Shown: positions 9,509 through 18,841 of the stretch, piece by piece
Numbering within the stretch: the stretch's first letter is position 1
How the letters are laid out: the number at the start of each line of letters is the position of its first letter
Assembly: GCF_030283205.1 (NCBI RefSeq)
Contig: NZ_JASNWF010000001.1
Location: 496,001 to 560,000, forward strand
DNA from: Actinomadura opuntiae
GTDB lineage: Bacteria; Actinomycetota; Actinomycetes; Streptosporangiales; Streptosporangiaceae
Direction: 5' to 3'
DNA length: 64,000 nt
Position numbers and translations under genes: made by a program
The notes under the pieces: generated by a model
Told to the model about the DNA's origin: nothing
The model's input: only the letters and a program-made list of their open reading frames with translations
The model's database searches: none

Positions 9509-10297
9509 ATGCCCCGCCGCAAGAGCTCGCTGACCAACCTGGACACCTTCAGGCCCATCGACGGCGACGACTCATCCGTCCCCAGCCCTGCTCCCGCCGC
9601 CGAGCGAGACCAGCCGGGCCAGTCGTGGCCGCCCGGCGGGACCGGGCGGCGGCAGCCGCCGCCGCCCGAACTGCTGGACTTCCTGACCGACATCGGCGTC
9701 GACGTCACCGCGCTGCTGCCCGGCGCCGCCGACGGCACCGCCACCAACACCGACCTGGTCACCGCGATGCTGCAGCACGCCGACCGGCTCACCCGCACCG
9801 CCGAGCTGCTGCGCGCGCTCGGCGTGGCCTGGGGCCGCGAGTTCATCACCCCGGAACCGGTCCCCTGGCCCGCGCTCGCCGCCGCCGCCGCGCGCTCGGC
9901 CTCCACGCTCAAGGACATCGCCCCCACTCCCGAGGAGACCGCGGCCGTGGAGAAACTCACCCACCGCCCCAGCCGCGCCCACCGCGCCGCACTCGACATC
10001 CGCCTCCCACCGGCCGGCAAGACCGACCACACCCCCCTCACCCTGGGCATCCTGGGCGACTACGCCGCCCGCCCGCTGATCTTTGACGCCGACCCCGCCT
10101 CCGCCTTCGCCGGCTCCCTGGCGGACCCTGCCGCCGGTTCCGGGACCGGCGCCCCCGCCGAACAGCCCGCCGCCGAGCCCGCCGCCGAGCCCGCCGCCGA
10201 GCCCGCCGCCGAGCCCGGCGCGGCCCGAGGACTGAACGGGGGCGTCGGCGACTCCGACGGCTCGGACAACACCGATGGCGCAAGGAATGAGCGATGA
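9509..10297 (+). CDS. hypothetical protein with Ala/Pro/Glu repeat tail
   Basis: 262 residues, ATG start preceded by AAAGGA. The middle (about 50-190) is predicted helical with no recognised domain; residues about 215-235 are a tandem AAEP repeat encoded by 12-bp units (about 10167-10215). The next gene overlaps by 4 bp (ATGA), implying co-translation. No membrane segment. Function unknown. Confidence 0.6.
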   Translation: MPRRKSSLTNLDTFRPIDGDDSSVPSPAPAAERDQPGQSWPPGGTGRRQPPPPELLDFLTDIGVDVTALLPGAADGTATNTDLVTAMLQHADRLTRTAELLRALGVAWGREFITPEPVPWPALAAAAARSASTLKDIAPTPEETAAVEKLTHRPSRAHRAALDIRLPPAGKTDHTPLTLGILGDYAARPLIFDADPASAFAGSLADPAAGSGTGAPAEQPAAEPAAEPAAEPAAEPGAARGLNGGVGDSDGSDNTDGARNER

Positions 10298-10875
10298 GCT
10301 CTTCCCGAGACCACATCGGCGGCGCCGTTCCTGGAGACCACCCCCGTCCATGGCCGACACCAGCGCCGCCGCACATGACACGCCGGGAATACCTCCAGCA
10401 GCCGGGCCTGCGTAGCGACCTGCTGGCATCAGCCGGGTGGTGGGCCGCGGGAGCGGTCACCACGGCGGCGTTGTTCCTGCTGTCCCGCCTGCCGGGTCTT
10501 TCGGGCGATCATGCGAGGTGGGCGTGGCTGGTCACCGGTCTCGCATGGATCGCACTGGGCCTTTGCGGCCTCATCGGCTGCATCATCGTCGTGCCGGCGC
10601 TGCTGGGGTTGGCCGGCCGGGGGCAGCCCACCCGCCGAACCCGAATGCTGCGTAGCCTCCTGGGACGACACCACGGCGAGGTCGGCGACACGCTCTGGCT
10701 GGTGGCCGCCGGATACCGCATCGACTCGTCCCTGGGCGACTGCCTGATCTTCTTCGCCCGGACCGATCCACAGCGGTTCACCGACGCCTGCCGCACCGCC
10801 GGGCTGGACGCCGAGGTGGTTCTGCGCGCCGCCAGCGCGAAAGCTGAGCCGAGACTCAATCGGCCCGGCCGCTGA
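10294..10875 (+). CDS. small membrane protein of unknown function
   Basis: 193 residues starting in the ATGA overlap with the previous gene. Two to three membrane segments lie at about residues 48-65 and 77-108 (WAAGAVTTAALFLL; TGLAWIALGLCGLIGCIIVV), followed by a cytoplasmic domain of about 80 residues (RRTRMLRSLLGRHHGEVGDT). Located 76 bp before the tyrosine recombinase. No family recognised. Confidence 0.55.
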   Translation: MSSSRDHIGGAVPGDHPRPWPTPAPPHMTRREYLQQPGLRSDLLASAGWWAAGAVTTAALFLLSRLPGLSGDHARWAWLVTGLAWIALGLCGLIGCIIVVPALLGLAGRGQPTRRTRMLRSLLGRHHGEVGDTLWLVAAGYRIDSSLGDCLIFFARTDPQRFTDACRTAGLDAEVVLRAASAKAEPRLNRPGR

Positions 10876-10951
10876 CACCCCGCCGGAAAAATCGCAGCAC
10901 CGACACCGCGGCAGAACCGCCCACCACGACTCCCACTAAGAACAGAGCCCG

Positions 10952-12220
10952 ATGACTGAAGTCGCCGCTCCCTCGACACCGGAACCCGCCGACGAGCCGC
11001 TGCAGGGCCAGGTGGTCCCCGCGGCACCGGCCGATGTCGCCCCGGCCGGTGGCCCCGGCGCCGTCCCGGACCTGGCGCAGTTCGTGCGTGCACGCGTCAC
11101 GGCCGACGCCGACTCTGGCGGCGCCGCCTACCTGGCGGCGCTGGCCGCCGACGTCGCCGGGTACCTGGCCGCCGCGCACGCGCCCGCCACCCGCAGCAAG
11201 TACGCGCACGGCTGGGCCGAGTTCCAAGGGTTCTGCGCCCGGTTCGGTCTGCCGGTCGGGGTGCCGGCGCGGCCGACCGAGGTCGAGGTGGTCGCCTTGT
11301 ACCTGGCCGAGCTGGGCCGCACCGGCATCGCGATGAGCACCGTGGCGCAGCGGATCGCCGCGATCCGGCACAAGCATGCCGAGGCCGGGCAGCCCACCCC
11401 CACCGACCACCCGTGGATCCGGCAGATCAGCCGCGGCATGCGCCGCACCCACGGCGTGCACGCCACCGGAAAGGACGCCGTCTCCCTCCCGCTGCTGGCC
11501 GCCATGGTCGGCGCCCGGCCCGTCCCGCCGCGCCCGCACCCGGCCGCCCGCGCCGCCGTCCGCCGCGCCTACCTGATCGCGCTCCGCGACCGCTGCCTGC
11601 TGCTACTGGGGTTCTTCGCCGGGGTCCGCCGCACCGAGTTCACCGCGATCCGGGTCGACGACCTGGAGCTCCTCGAACAGGGCCTGCGGATCACCCTCGG
11701 TCACAGCAAAACGGACCAGGAGGGCGCCGGCCGCGCCATCGACATCCCGTACGCGCCCGCCGAGCTGGCCTGGCTGTGCCCGGTGCGCGCCACTTTGGCC
11801 TGGCTGGAGGCCGCCGACCGGCGCCGCCACCTCGCCCGACGCCGCCGGGTCCGCACCGGCCAGGCCGCACCGCCGCTGCTGTCGGGCATCACCGCCGGCG
11901 GCAACGTCCGCGCCACCGCGCTGTCCGAGCGGTACGTCGCCACCACCGTCAAGGACGCCGCCGCCGACGCCGGACAACCTGACGAGGTCGTCGACGCCCT
12001 GGCCGCGCACTCCCTGCGCGCCGGCATCGGCACCGCCGCCCGCGCCGCCGACGTCGACGAGCCCCGCGTCGGCCGCCTGCTCGGCCACACCGGCACCACC
12101 ACCAGCATCTACAACCGCCCGCACTGGGACGGCCGCCTGCACGAGATCCTCTACACCTGGATCCTCGCCCACCCCACCCAGATCTCGGCGCCGCCCCAGG
12201 GGCAAGGGCAGGTCCTGTAA
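10952..12220 (+). CDS. tyrosine recombinase / integrase
   Basis: 422 residues. A SAM-like core-binding domain spans about 60-165 (YLAAAHAPATRSKYAHGWAE), then the catalytic domain with all active-site residues visible: R226 (GVRRTEF), K253 (HSKTD), H353 and R356 (HSLRAG), H379 (LLGHT) and nucleophile Y387 (TSIYNR). Such enzymes integrate or excise circular elements or resolve dimers. A 57-bp copy of its 3' end (12122-12178) is found at 29589-29645 inside IS debris, so a second related integrase once existed nearby. No attachment site could be identified; the 281 bp behind it (12221-12502) hold no gene, apart from a short minus-strand frame that looks like the tail of a lost gene. Confidence 0.85.
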   Translation: MTEVAAPSTPEPADEPLQGQVVPAAPADVAPAGGPGAVPDLAQFVRARVTADADSGGAAYLAALAADVAGYLAAAHAPATRSKYAHGWAEFQGFCARFGLPVGVPARPTEVEVVALYLAELGRTGIAMSTVAQRIAAIRHKHAEAGQPTPTDHPWIRQISRGMRRTHGVHATGKDAVSLPLLAAMVGARPVPPRPHPAARAAVRRAYLIALRDRCLLLLGFFAGVRRTEFTAIRVDDLELLEQGLRITLGHSKTDQEGAGRAIDIPYAPAELAWLCPVRATLAWLEAADRRRHLARRRRVRTGQAAPPLLSGITAGGNVRATALSERYVATTVKDAAADAGQPDEVVDALAAHSLRAGIGTAARAADVDEPRVGRLLGHTGTTTSIYNRPHWDGRLHEILYTWILAHPTQISAPPQGQGQVL

Positions 12221-12502
12221 TAAGCGTGGCCGGGAGTCCTGAACTACGGCGAGCCGCAATGTAGCGATCAGCGCCTGATTGCGGGCGCCCACCAGGTTGA
12301 GGGGGGCGTCTCAGGACCGGGTCAGCCGCTCGCGCGGTCGGCTTCCCAGCCGGCGTAGGGGGCGGCCCTGGTAGTACGGCAGAACGGGATCGCGGGGCGG
12401 CTGCGCGAACGCGTCGTCGCGGGCCTCTTGGGTGCGCCTAGGCTTGCGCGGGTGACGGCAAGGTGACAAGCGAGGACCAGTGATATCGAGGAGGCGGCCG
12501 GT

Positions 12503-13441
12503 GTGCTGCGTGCCGGTGGGCTGGTGGCCTTCCCGACCGAGACCGTCTACGGTTTGGGCGCCAACGCTGAGGATCCGGTCGCTGTGAGGCGCATCTTCCA
12601 GGTCAAGGGGCGTCCGCCTTCCCATCCGCTGATCGTTCATCTCGGCGGTGCGGAGCATTTGGACGGCTGGGTCGCTGAGGTGCCGGCGGTGGCGCGGGTG
12701 CTGGCCGAGCGGTTCTGGCCGGGGCCGCTCACGCTGGTCTTGCGGCGTGGTGGCCGGGTGCCCTTGGAAGCGACGGGCGGGCTGGAGACGGTGGCCGTGC
12801 GCGTGCCCGATCATCGCGTCGCGCTGGCGCTGCTGGAGGCCTTCGGCGGTGGTGTCACAGCCCCGTCGGCCAATCGTTTCGGCCAGGTCAGCCCCACTAC
12901 GGCCGGCCATGTGCGTGCTGAGCTGGGTGGTGGGGTCGACGTGGTGCTGGACGGTGGCTCCTGCCAGGTCGGCGTCGAGTCGACCATCGTGGACGCCACC
13001 GGCGGGGCCCCGGCCATCTTGCGGCCCGGCGGAGTGACGCGCGAGGACCTCCAGGCGGTGCTGGGGTGCCCGCTGGAGGTCCCCACGGCGAGCCGGGTCC
13101 GGGTGCCAGGCCAGCATCCCTCGCACTACGCGCCGCGGGCACGGGTCGTCCTGGTCGATCCTGAGCAGGTGGTCCGCCAAGCCGAGCTCGCCCAGGAGCG
13201 GGGGCGCCGTGTGGGCGTCCTTGTTCCGCCGTCGTTGGCCGGCGCCTTGGTGAAGGCGCACGCCGTGGTGGCGGTCCCTGGTTCGATGGCCGCCTATGCG
13301 CGCGGGCTGTACGGGTTCCTACGCGAACTCGACCAGCGGGGATGCGACCTCATCGTCGCCTCCTTGCCGGTGGAGGAGGGGTTGGGATTGGCGATCGCCA
13401 ACCGGCTTCGCCGCGCGGCGGGTCCCCGCCACACGGGGTGA
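12503..13441 (+). CDS. sua5: L-threonylcarbamoyladenylate synthase (Sua5/YwlC/TsaC family)
   Basis: 312 residues. The YrdC domain is clear: LVAFPTETVYGLGA, the KGRP loop (VKGRPPSHPL), FWPGPLT, APSAN and STIVD, followed by the C-terminal Sua5 domain starting at PGQHPSHYAP. It makes threonylcarbamoyl-AMP from threonine, bicarbonate and ATP for the t6A37 tRNA modification. The GTG start is set by GAGGAGG 8 bp upstream; the codons before it (DIEEAAG) still look like the family N-terminus but have no start codon, so about ten residues may have been lost. Finding a Sua5 gene among mobile genes suggests an extra copy, not the housekeeping one. Confidence 0.88.
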   Translation: MLRAGGLVAFPTETVYGLGANAEDPVAVRRIFQVKGRPPSHPLIVHLGGAEHLDGWVAEVPAVARVLAERFWPGPLTLVLRRGGRVPLEATGGLETVAVRVPDHRVALALLEAFGGGVTAPSANRFGQVSPTTAGHVRAELGGGVDVVLDGGSCQVGVESTIVDATGGAPAILRPGGVTREDLQAVLGCPLEVPTASRVRVPGQHPSHYAPRARVVLVDPEQVVRQAELAQERGRRVGVLVPPSLAGALVKAHAVVAVPGSMAAYARGLYGFLRELDQRGCDLIVASLPVEEGLGLAIANRLRRAAGPRHTG

Positions 13442-13527
13442 CCCGCCTTGGGATGGGCGCAAGTGGGGCGGTTGTCACCGGGCTGGAGGTCGTGCCGCCG
13501 GCCGGTGCTGGTTGAGAGGATCCTGTT

Positions 13528-14046
13528 GTGTTGATGGCCGACCTGCGGGAGGGGCCGCAGTTCGGTTACGCGGTCGATGCGCGGCCGCTGTGGACCGAGC
13601 GGGACTGGACGGCTGAGCAGATCCGTATCGTGCTGCGGGCCGCGGGCTGCCCGCAGGCACCCGCGCCGGGCGGGTTCACGGTGGACAGCACCGACGACGC
13701 CTGCTGCGTGGTGTCGGTCTGCGGTGACGCTGATGATCGGTCCCGGCCGCCGCAGGTGCTGGCGCACGTCGCCGCCGTCCTGGCCAGTGCGGGCTACCGG
13801 ACCGAACGCCGGCCGCGCGGCACCATGGGCGGGCTGCGGATCTGGCCGCCGGCGCACCTGCTCCCGGTCGTCGCCGTTGCCCGCAGCGCGAGCCGCCATT
13901 GCCGCCAATGCGCGGAGATGATGACCGCCGTGGAGTACGCCGCGTGCGCCGGTTACGGGTGGTCCGGGCGGTGCGCTGCCTGCCAGGCCGAACACCTCGC
14001 CCGTGCCGCGGCCGGGCAAAGCGGCGCACAGGACGGCGCCGGGTAA
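13528..14046 (+). CDS. hypothetical protein with C-terminal zinc-ribbon-like cysteines
   Basis: 172 residues; GTG start (ATG two codons on) behind GAGAGGA. An N-terminal alpha/beta region contains VDSTDDACCVVSVCG and an RIWPPAHL segment; the C-terminus has CRQC and CAAC pairs about 22 residues apart, consistent with a small metal site. No family recognised. Confidence 0.55.
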   Translation: MLMADLREGPQFGYAVDARPLWTERDWTAEQIRIVLRAAGCPQAPAPGGFTVDSTDDACCVVSVCGDADDRSRPPQVLAHVAAVLASAGYRTERRPRGTMGGLRIWPPAHLLPVVAVARSASRHCRQCAEMMTAVEYAACAGYGWSGRCAACQAEHLARAAAGQSGAQDGAG

Positions 14047-14129
14047 GAAAGCGCCGGGTTAGAAGAATCCGGGTGGCCGGTGGCATGGGCCGGCTGGGTG
14101 GGGCTGTCTGGGTGGGCCATCATGGGGGG

Positions 14130-14450
14130 ATGGGCACTGTGGATTCGGTCGCGGAGGGGGAGCTGATGGGCCGGCAGGAGTGGTCAGCCGATGCGCTGGA
14201 GGAGGCCTTGGACGCCGCCGAGGTGGCGCTGCGGCAGGTCACCGGGTGGTGTGAGGCGGTCGGTCAGGATGCCACGCGACGGCTCGGCGAGCAGGCCACC
14301 TTGCAGCCGGAGGCCGCGCATATGCGGGCGTTGGCGGTCCGCGGCCGGCTGGCCGACGCGGTACGCAAGCTGCAGGGCGCGGCCGAGGAGTTCCGCCAGA
14401 CCTCGCTCCCCGTCCAGTCCCCAGAGCCGACCGGCCGCGCGAACACCTAG
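14130..14450 (+). CDS. small helical hypothetical protein
   Basis: 106 residues from ATG 14130. Almost entirely helical and charged (ALEEALDAAEVALRQVTGWCE; GRLADAVRKLQGAAEEF), a possible coiled coil. No homology recognised. Separated by 83 bp from the preceding gene. Confidence 0.45.
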   Translation: MGTVDSVAEGELMGRQEWSADALEEALDAAEVALRQVTGWCEAVGQDATRRLGEQATLQPEAAHMRALAVRGRLADAVRKLQGAAEEFRQTSLPVQSPEPTGRANT

Positions 14451-14550
14451 CGCTGGACCGCCACCACCACGTGATCCCACGATGTGGGAACCGGCGCTGC
14501 GGCCAGGGGCGGCCAGGGCCCCAGCGGTCGGGGCCCTGGCGTCGGGACGG

Positions 14551-14823
14551 TCAGGGCACGGCGGAGCTCGCAGCGTCCAGGCCGCGGGACGCGACGATCT
14601 CGGCGTTGCCGTCGGCCAAGCGGTAGCGAAGGCCCACCACTGCGGCCTGCCCGGCGGTGACCTTGTCGGCGAGCACCCGGGAGCGGTCCAGCAACAGGTC
14701 GACGGTGTGCCGTACATGCTCGGCCAGGATCTGCTGGGGCTCGGTTCGTCCGGCGGCCCGGGCGGCCAGCACGCTGGGGGTCACCCGCTCGACGACGTCG
14801 CGGATGATTCGGCGAGTGAGAAC
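14551..14823 (-). pseudogene. C-terminal fragment of a beta-carbonic anhydrase-like protein
   Basis: About 90 residues resembling the helical C-terminus of beta-class carbonic anhydrases (DVVERVTPSVLAARAAG; VVGLRYRLADGNAEIV). The upstream zinc-binding half (CxDxR, HxxC) is absent; the codons before position 14823 are unrelated. Remnant left by a deletion or insertion. Confidence 0.45.
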
Positions 14824-14995
14824 AGGCCCCAGATGCGAAGCTGAGTTGGCCCCAGTTGAGGATCTTGGGTGGGTGCTCGGCGAAACTCTCTGAACAGCGC
14901 AAACGCCGGACATCTGTCTCGTCGATTCCACGCTGCTGGGCGGTGCCGCCGGTGACGGCACCGCCCAGATCGTCGATGTCGTCCGGAACGGACGA

Positions 14996-15607
14996 TCAGA
15001 TGCGTACGCAGGGATAGTCGTAGTATTCGCCGGGGCCCCATCCGCCGACCGTCGGGCCCTTGGGTGTAAGCGCCCATATTGGCCACTGATGGGGATTTCC
15101 GAAGACCGCCCCGCCGGTGAACATCCGCACCTTCACCAGCGTGCCCAACGGGAAGTAGATGCTGCCCGACTGGAGCACCCTGAAGTAGGTGCCGCCGTAC
15201 GCCTGGGTGCCGTAGTCGAACCCGGTGTGGTTGTCCGGATTTCCGGGGAACACCATCTCGTTGTGGCCGTTGGCATATCCGTTGCTCGGGCAGCCGCGGA
15301 ACTCGATGCCGACCTTGCCCCACATATGGGTATGAGCCAGCCCGATCAGCCGGGCCCGGGCGTAGGCGTACCCCGTGCCGGACCGGTGATAGCACACCTG
15401 TAGCCGTACGGCGCCGGTCGGATTCAGTTTCCAGTTGGGGTACGGCCTGGTGATGTCCTTCGTCCAGCAGGTGTCCGCCGCGGCCCGGGGCGCCTGAGCC
15501 GCCGCCGACGCGGGCACGGCACCGGCGATCGTCGTGACGAGGAAGCCGACCGCCAGCAAGATGCCCGCGACCAGTTTCCGCTGTCTTCGTGGAGTTTTAC
15601 TGATCAT
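14996..15607 (-). CDS. secreted hypothetical protein
   Basis: 203 residues, ATG start behind AGAAGGAG. A typical Sec signal peptide (basic MISKTPRRQRK, hydrophobic VAGILLAVGFLVTTIAG, cleavage near ASA-AAQA) is followed by a compact domain with four cysteines (DTCW, VCYH, RGCP, YPCV) and many aromatic/glycine residues, suggesting a disulfide-bonded extracellular domain. No family recognised. Confidence 0.7.
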   Translation of the reverse strand: MISKTPRRQRKLVAGILLAVGFLVTTIAGAVPASAAAQAPRAAADTCWTKDITRPYPNWKLNPTGAVRLQVCYHRSGTGYAYARARLIGLAHTHMWGKVGIEFRGCPSNGYANGHNEMVFPGNPDNHTGFDYGTQAYGGTYFRVLQSGSIYFPLGTLVKVRMFTGGAVFGNPHQWPIWALTPKGPTVGGWGPGEYYDYPCVRI

Positions 15608-15709
15608 TTTTCTCCTTCTGGGATGGCTATTGGGATGTACTCTCCACCAAGAGCGTGTCGGCGAAAAGAACTGTTAAGCAGAGCACGAAAAGCCGCGTCA
15701 GGGGGGCGG

Positions 15710-16693
15710 TCAGCCGTCGACGAGCCGGCGCCCGAGCGGGGTGAGCGCATGCCGCACCGATTGGCCGACCCGGTGGGTGCTCAGCAGCCCGGATTCGCGG
15801 AGCGCTGTGGTGTGCTGGCTGACGGCGGCTTGTGAGATGTTCAGCCGGGCGGCCAGTTCGGTGGTGGATCCGGCGATGGCCAGCGCGCCGAGCAGCCGGG
15901 CTCTGGTCGTGCCGAGCACCCGGCCGAGCCGTTCGATGCGGTCCCCGGCCAGGTCCGGCGACGGCGGGTGCGGCTCGCCGCCGCCAGGGCAGACGAGTGT
16001 CGGTGTCAGCTCACCGTCGATCAGCGTGACCGGCGCGCCCCAGCAGAAATGCGCGGGCACGATCAGCAGGCCCCGCCCGGCGAGCTCGACGGTCCTGTCG
16101 GCCGGATAGTCGGCCTCGAGCACCGGGTTGCGCCAGCGGATCGACGGATGCAGGCCAGCGAGCAGCCCCTCGACCCCGCGGTCGAGCAGATGCCGGGCAA
16201 AGCGCGCGCGATCGATCTCGACGCGCTGGTGCACCTGCCGCCATACCGGCTCAATCGCCAGGTCGTGATAACGGCGCAGCACGTCGATCAGCCGCCGCGT
16301 GTCGCCTTGCCGGTGCAGCCGCAGCGCCCATTCCGGTGGCCGCTGGCGGCGGAAGGTCCGCTGCAGGTCGGCCCGCACGGCCTCTGTCGGCAACGCGAGA
16401 ATGGTCTCGTAGTGCGCCTCGGGGTCGATCTCGGGAATCGTGGGCGTGAGAAAGTCCGGGAAGTTCCCCGACGCCGGCACCAGCATCGCCGCGGCCCGCA
16501 GCCAGCGATCATCCACGGCGCCGCACCGCACGGTGGCGGTCACCGCATCCCGCCAGGGCCGGTACGCCGACGGCAGCTTCGGCGACTGCAGGCTATTGAT
16601 GCTGAGGATCGCTTCCCACAGCGGGTGCGGCCCGCCGGCCACTCGAACCCGGCACAGGTCGTCGGTGGTGAACCGGATACGCAGCACCATCAC
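15710..16693 (-). CDS. DUF5937-type ArsR-like winged-helix transcriptional regulator
   Basis: 327 residues. The N-terminal 230 residues follow the DUF5937 pattern found in front of ArsR-type domains (FTTDDLCRVRVAG; PLWEAILSINSLQ); the C-terminal 80 residues are a winged helix (LLGALAIAGSTTELAARLNIS, AVSQHTTALRESGLL, GQSVRHALTPLG). Expected to be a DNA-binding repressor with its own ligand domain; target unknown. ATG at 16693, or the second Met codon. Confidence 0.75.
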   Translation of the reverse strand: MMVLRIRFTTDDLCRVRVAGGPHPLWEAILSINSLQSPKLPSAYRPWRDAVTATVRCGAVDDRWLRAAAMLVPASGNFPDFLTPTIPEIDPEAHYETILALPTEAVRADLQRTFRRQRPPEWALRLHRQGDTRRLIDVLRRYHDLAIEPVWRQVHQRVEIDRARFARHLLDRGVEGLLAGLHPSIRWRNPVLEADYPADRTVELAGRGLLIVPAHFCWGAPVTLIDGELTPTLVCPGGGEPHPPSPDLAGDRIERLGRVLGTTRARLLGALAIAGSTTELAARLNISQAAVSQHTTALRESGLLSTHRVGQSVRHALTPLGRRLVDG

Positions 16694-17043
16694 ATCCCCC
16701 TTCGCCCGACGGGACGGCCGTCATCGGGGTATGACCCGGCGCCGCCTCGACCGGTTCTCCATGTGCGGGCACGTAAGGTCTTCGTAACGCGGGCGACCAC
16801 AGCCAGGCATACGGCAACCACCGGAAAACGAAACAGCCCACGAGCTCAGTGCTCGGGGGCTGTTTCATCACTCTCAGCGGGGGGCCAAAACCCACTGAAC
16901 CGGCATCGCCCGACGACCTGGCCACCATCTCGCCCTACATTCTGCAAGAGTGCGGCGCGTAGGCAGGATTCTGGGTCACGGTAAGGCTCGTTCAACGTGA
17001 TCCAGAATCGCGAATAGACTGCATGTTGCGGGGAGGGCTGCGG
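16694..17043. other. intergenic with bidirectional terminator
   Basis: 350 bp between the DUF5937 regulator start and the stop of the next minus-strand operon. Apart from the hairpin at 16830-16866 nothing gene-like is present. Confidence 0.5.
16830..16866 (-). terminator. strong intrinsic terminator
   Basis: Inverted arms GAAACAGCCCACGAGC and GCTCGGGGGCTGTTTC around the loop TCAGT, followed on the minus strand by a U-rich run (GTTTCGTTTTCC). It lies about 180 bp downstream of the minus-strand gene ending at 17044 and should terminate that operon. Confidence 0.7.
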
Positions 17044-17595
17044 TCATGGGAAGGGCTGGAAGCCCGGCGGCGGAGCCGCACCGGCGAAACGGACGTCCGG
17101 GTTGGCGATCATGAAGCCTTCGGCATTGAGCGGATGGGCGCCGGGAGGAAAGCCGGGGCAGGGCCACACCGCGTCGAGACACCGGACCACGCGCTGCACG
17201 TTCTCGACCGGCGCCGGCGTCCAGTCGGTCGGCGGGGTGCCGGGCGTCCAGGCCAGGGCTTCGGCGTAGCAGTGCCGCCATCCGGCAGGGAGTGCCGGGT
17301 CGGTGATCTTGGCCAGGGCCTCGCCCATGTGCGAGCGCGGATGCAACTCGTGCCGGAACACGGCCCACACCGCCGCGGCCATGCGCGCGGGGCGGGCGTT
17401 GAGCAGCGCGGCGAGCTGGTCGGCGACGTGCTGGGAGCTGGTTTGGTCGGGCACGGGGATGCCCGCGATGACGCCGGTGGGGACGCGGCGCGGGCCCAGG
17501 GCGTCGAAGCCCTCGGGGCTGTCGGGGATGTGCGGGATCCAGCGCCGCCGCGTGTGCCCGGTCGACCACGGGTCGTCGTCGGGAAGACGGTTCAT
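17044..17595 (-). CDS. hypothetical protein
   Basis: 183 residues, starting in an ATGA overlap with the upstream gene (17592-17595). Contains RRRWIPHIPDSPEGFDALGPRRVP and a helical middle (QHVADQLAALLN; MAAAVWAVFRHEL). No family recognised. Co-transcribed with the ParB-like gene before it. Confidence 0.6.
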   Translation of the reverse strand: MNRLPDDDPWSTGHTRRRWIPHIPDSPEGFDALGPRRVPTGVIAGIPVPDQTSSQHVADQLAALLNARPARMAAAVWAVFRHELHPRSHMGEALAKITDPALPAGWRHCYAEALAWTPGTPPTDWTPAPVENVQRVVRCLDAVWPCPGFPPGAHPLNAEGFMIANPDVRFAGAAPPPGFQPFP

Positions 17596-18587
17596 GGGTG
17601 CCCCGGCGTGTGCTTGGCCGCCCACGCTGCGAGGGCGGCATCGGCTTCGGCCCGGTCCGGCGGGTCGACGTACTCGACCACGAGCACCTGGCGGACGCCT
17701 TGGTCGAGCATGGCCTGGGATCGGTGGCTCCCGTTGATGAAGCCGGTCCGGCCCGGGAGGATCGGGTCCACCAGCAGGCTGAGGAGCGCCTCGTGTTCCC
17801 ACGCGGGCAGCTCGGCGTCGTGGGCGAGCTCGCGGGTGCGGTCGAGCAGCTCGCTGGCGGTGGCGCCCTCGCGCTGGGCCTGGCGGCGGAGATCGATGGC
17901 GGCGCGGGTGACGACGTGCCAGGAGCCGCCGTGGTACCAGCAGCAGTCGCGCGCCGCGAAGCGGGGGCGAAGCTGACGGACCACCCGGCGAGTCCATGGG
18001 ATCCCGGCGGCGGGCATGCAGTCCGGAGCCCGGCAGGTGCGCGGCCGCGGCAGGCGCACGACCGGGGCGACGAGCAGGCGCGGTTCGGGTTCGGGTTCGG
18101 GTGGCCGGGGCACGTACCCATCGCCGCGGCCGCGGTCGACCGGGCTACCGACCAGCCGGGCGAGGATCTCGTCGTCGATCGGGCCCCACTGCGGCCCGGC
18201 GACGGTGTGCGTGGTGGCATCGGCCTTCTCGAACGTCACCAGGTCGATCCCGTAGTTCGCGCGGTGGTCGTCGGGGAAGATCTGGCGCTGGACCCACAGC
18301 GGCGGCCGCGGCTCGTCCGGGCAGAGCCGACGCCAGGCGTCGCCGACGTAGGTCTCGGCGGCGTTGACCAGCGACGGACCTTCGTTGCTGGACTGGATCG
18401 CGACCACGACCGGCCGCGCGTCCGGCGCGGTGAACAGCTGCAACCGCATCGTCGCCGGCAACGGCGGGCCGTAGACGACGGCGAACATGTGCTCGTCGAG
18501 CACGCGTTCCCGCAGCGCCGCATGCTCGCGCAGCAGCGCCTCGCTCGGGCTCACCGGGACACCTGCTCCAGCTCCGGACGGGGGCAT
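17592..18587 (-). CDS. hypothetical protein with ParB-like GSHR motif
   Basis: 331 residues from ATG 18587; GTG 18554 has the better ribosome-binding site (GGAGCAGG). The first 170 residues form an unrecognised alpha/beta domain. The C-terminal part (about 270-325) reads LLSLLVDPILPGRTGFI then NGSHRSQAMLDQGV, resembling the GxxR nucleotide-binding loop of ParB/sulfiredoxin-fold proteins. CxxxWYHGG-type cysteines at about 225-245. Function unknown; paired with the downstream gene by a 4-bp overlap. Confidence 0.55.
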   Translation of the reverse strand: MPPSGAGAGVPVSPSEALLREHAALRERVLDEHMFAVVYGPPLPATMRLQLFTAPDARPVVVAIQSSNEGPSLVNAAETYVGDAWRRLCPDEPRPPLWVQRQIFPDDHRANYGIDLVTFEKADATTHTVAGPQWGPIDDEILARLVGSPVDRGRGDGYVPRPPEPEPEPRLLVAPVVRLPRPRTCRAPDCMPAAGIPWTRRVVRQLRPRFAARDCCWYHGGSWHVVTRAAIDLRRQAQREGATASELLDRTRELAHDAELPAWEHEALLSLLVDPILPGRTGFINGSHRSQAMLDQGVRQVLVVEYVDPPDRAEADAALAAWAAKHTPGHP

Positions 18588-18841
18588 GCCGGTCACAGCA
18601 TGAGTGTCGCAGAACGAGACGGCCCGCGCAGGCTGTCGGCCGCGGGCGTACTGTGCTGGCGTGAAGTCCCCGGACCGGCTACCACGCGGCCGACAGCCTG
18701 CGCGGGAACGCTCGGCTGCCGACGTGGTCACGGGGTCATGCCAGACGCCTGCGGAACGCTGGCGACGACGTGCGTGACTCTGGACAGCACGGGGTAGGAC
18801 GATCATGCCCCCGGTCGTTCGACCTATGATCGGAGGGGATT

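Noticed and set aside
10167..10215. 12-bp repeats GCCGAGCCCGCC as a regulatory repeat
   Set aside because: They lie in frame inside the gene at 9509-10297 and encode an AAEP repeat, so they are explained by the protein.
12311..13261. 316-codon minus-strand ORF
   Set aside because: Antisense to Sua5. Only the last 40 codons (RDPVLPYYQGRPLRRL, before 12430) look protein-like and may be a remnant of a lost gene; too weak to annotate.
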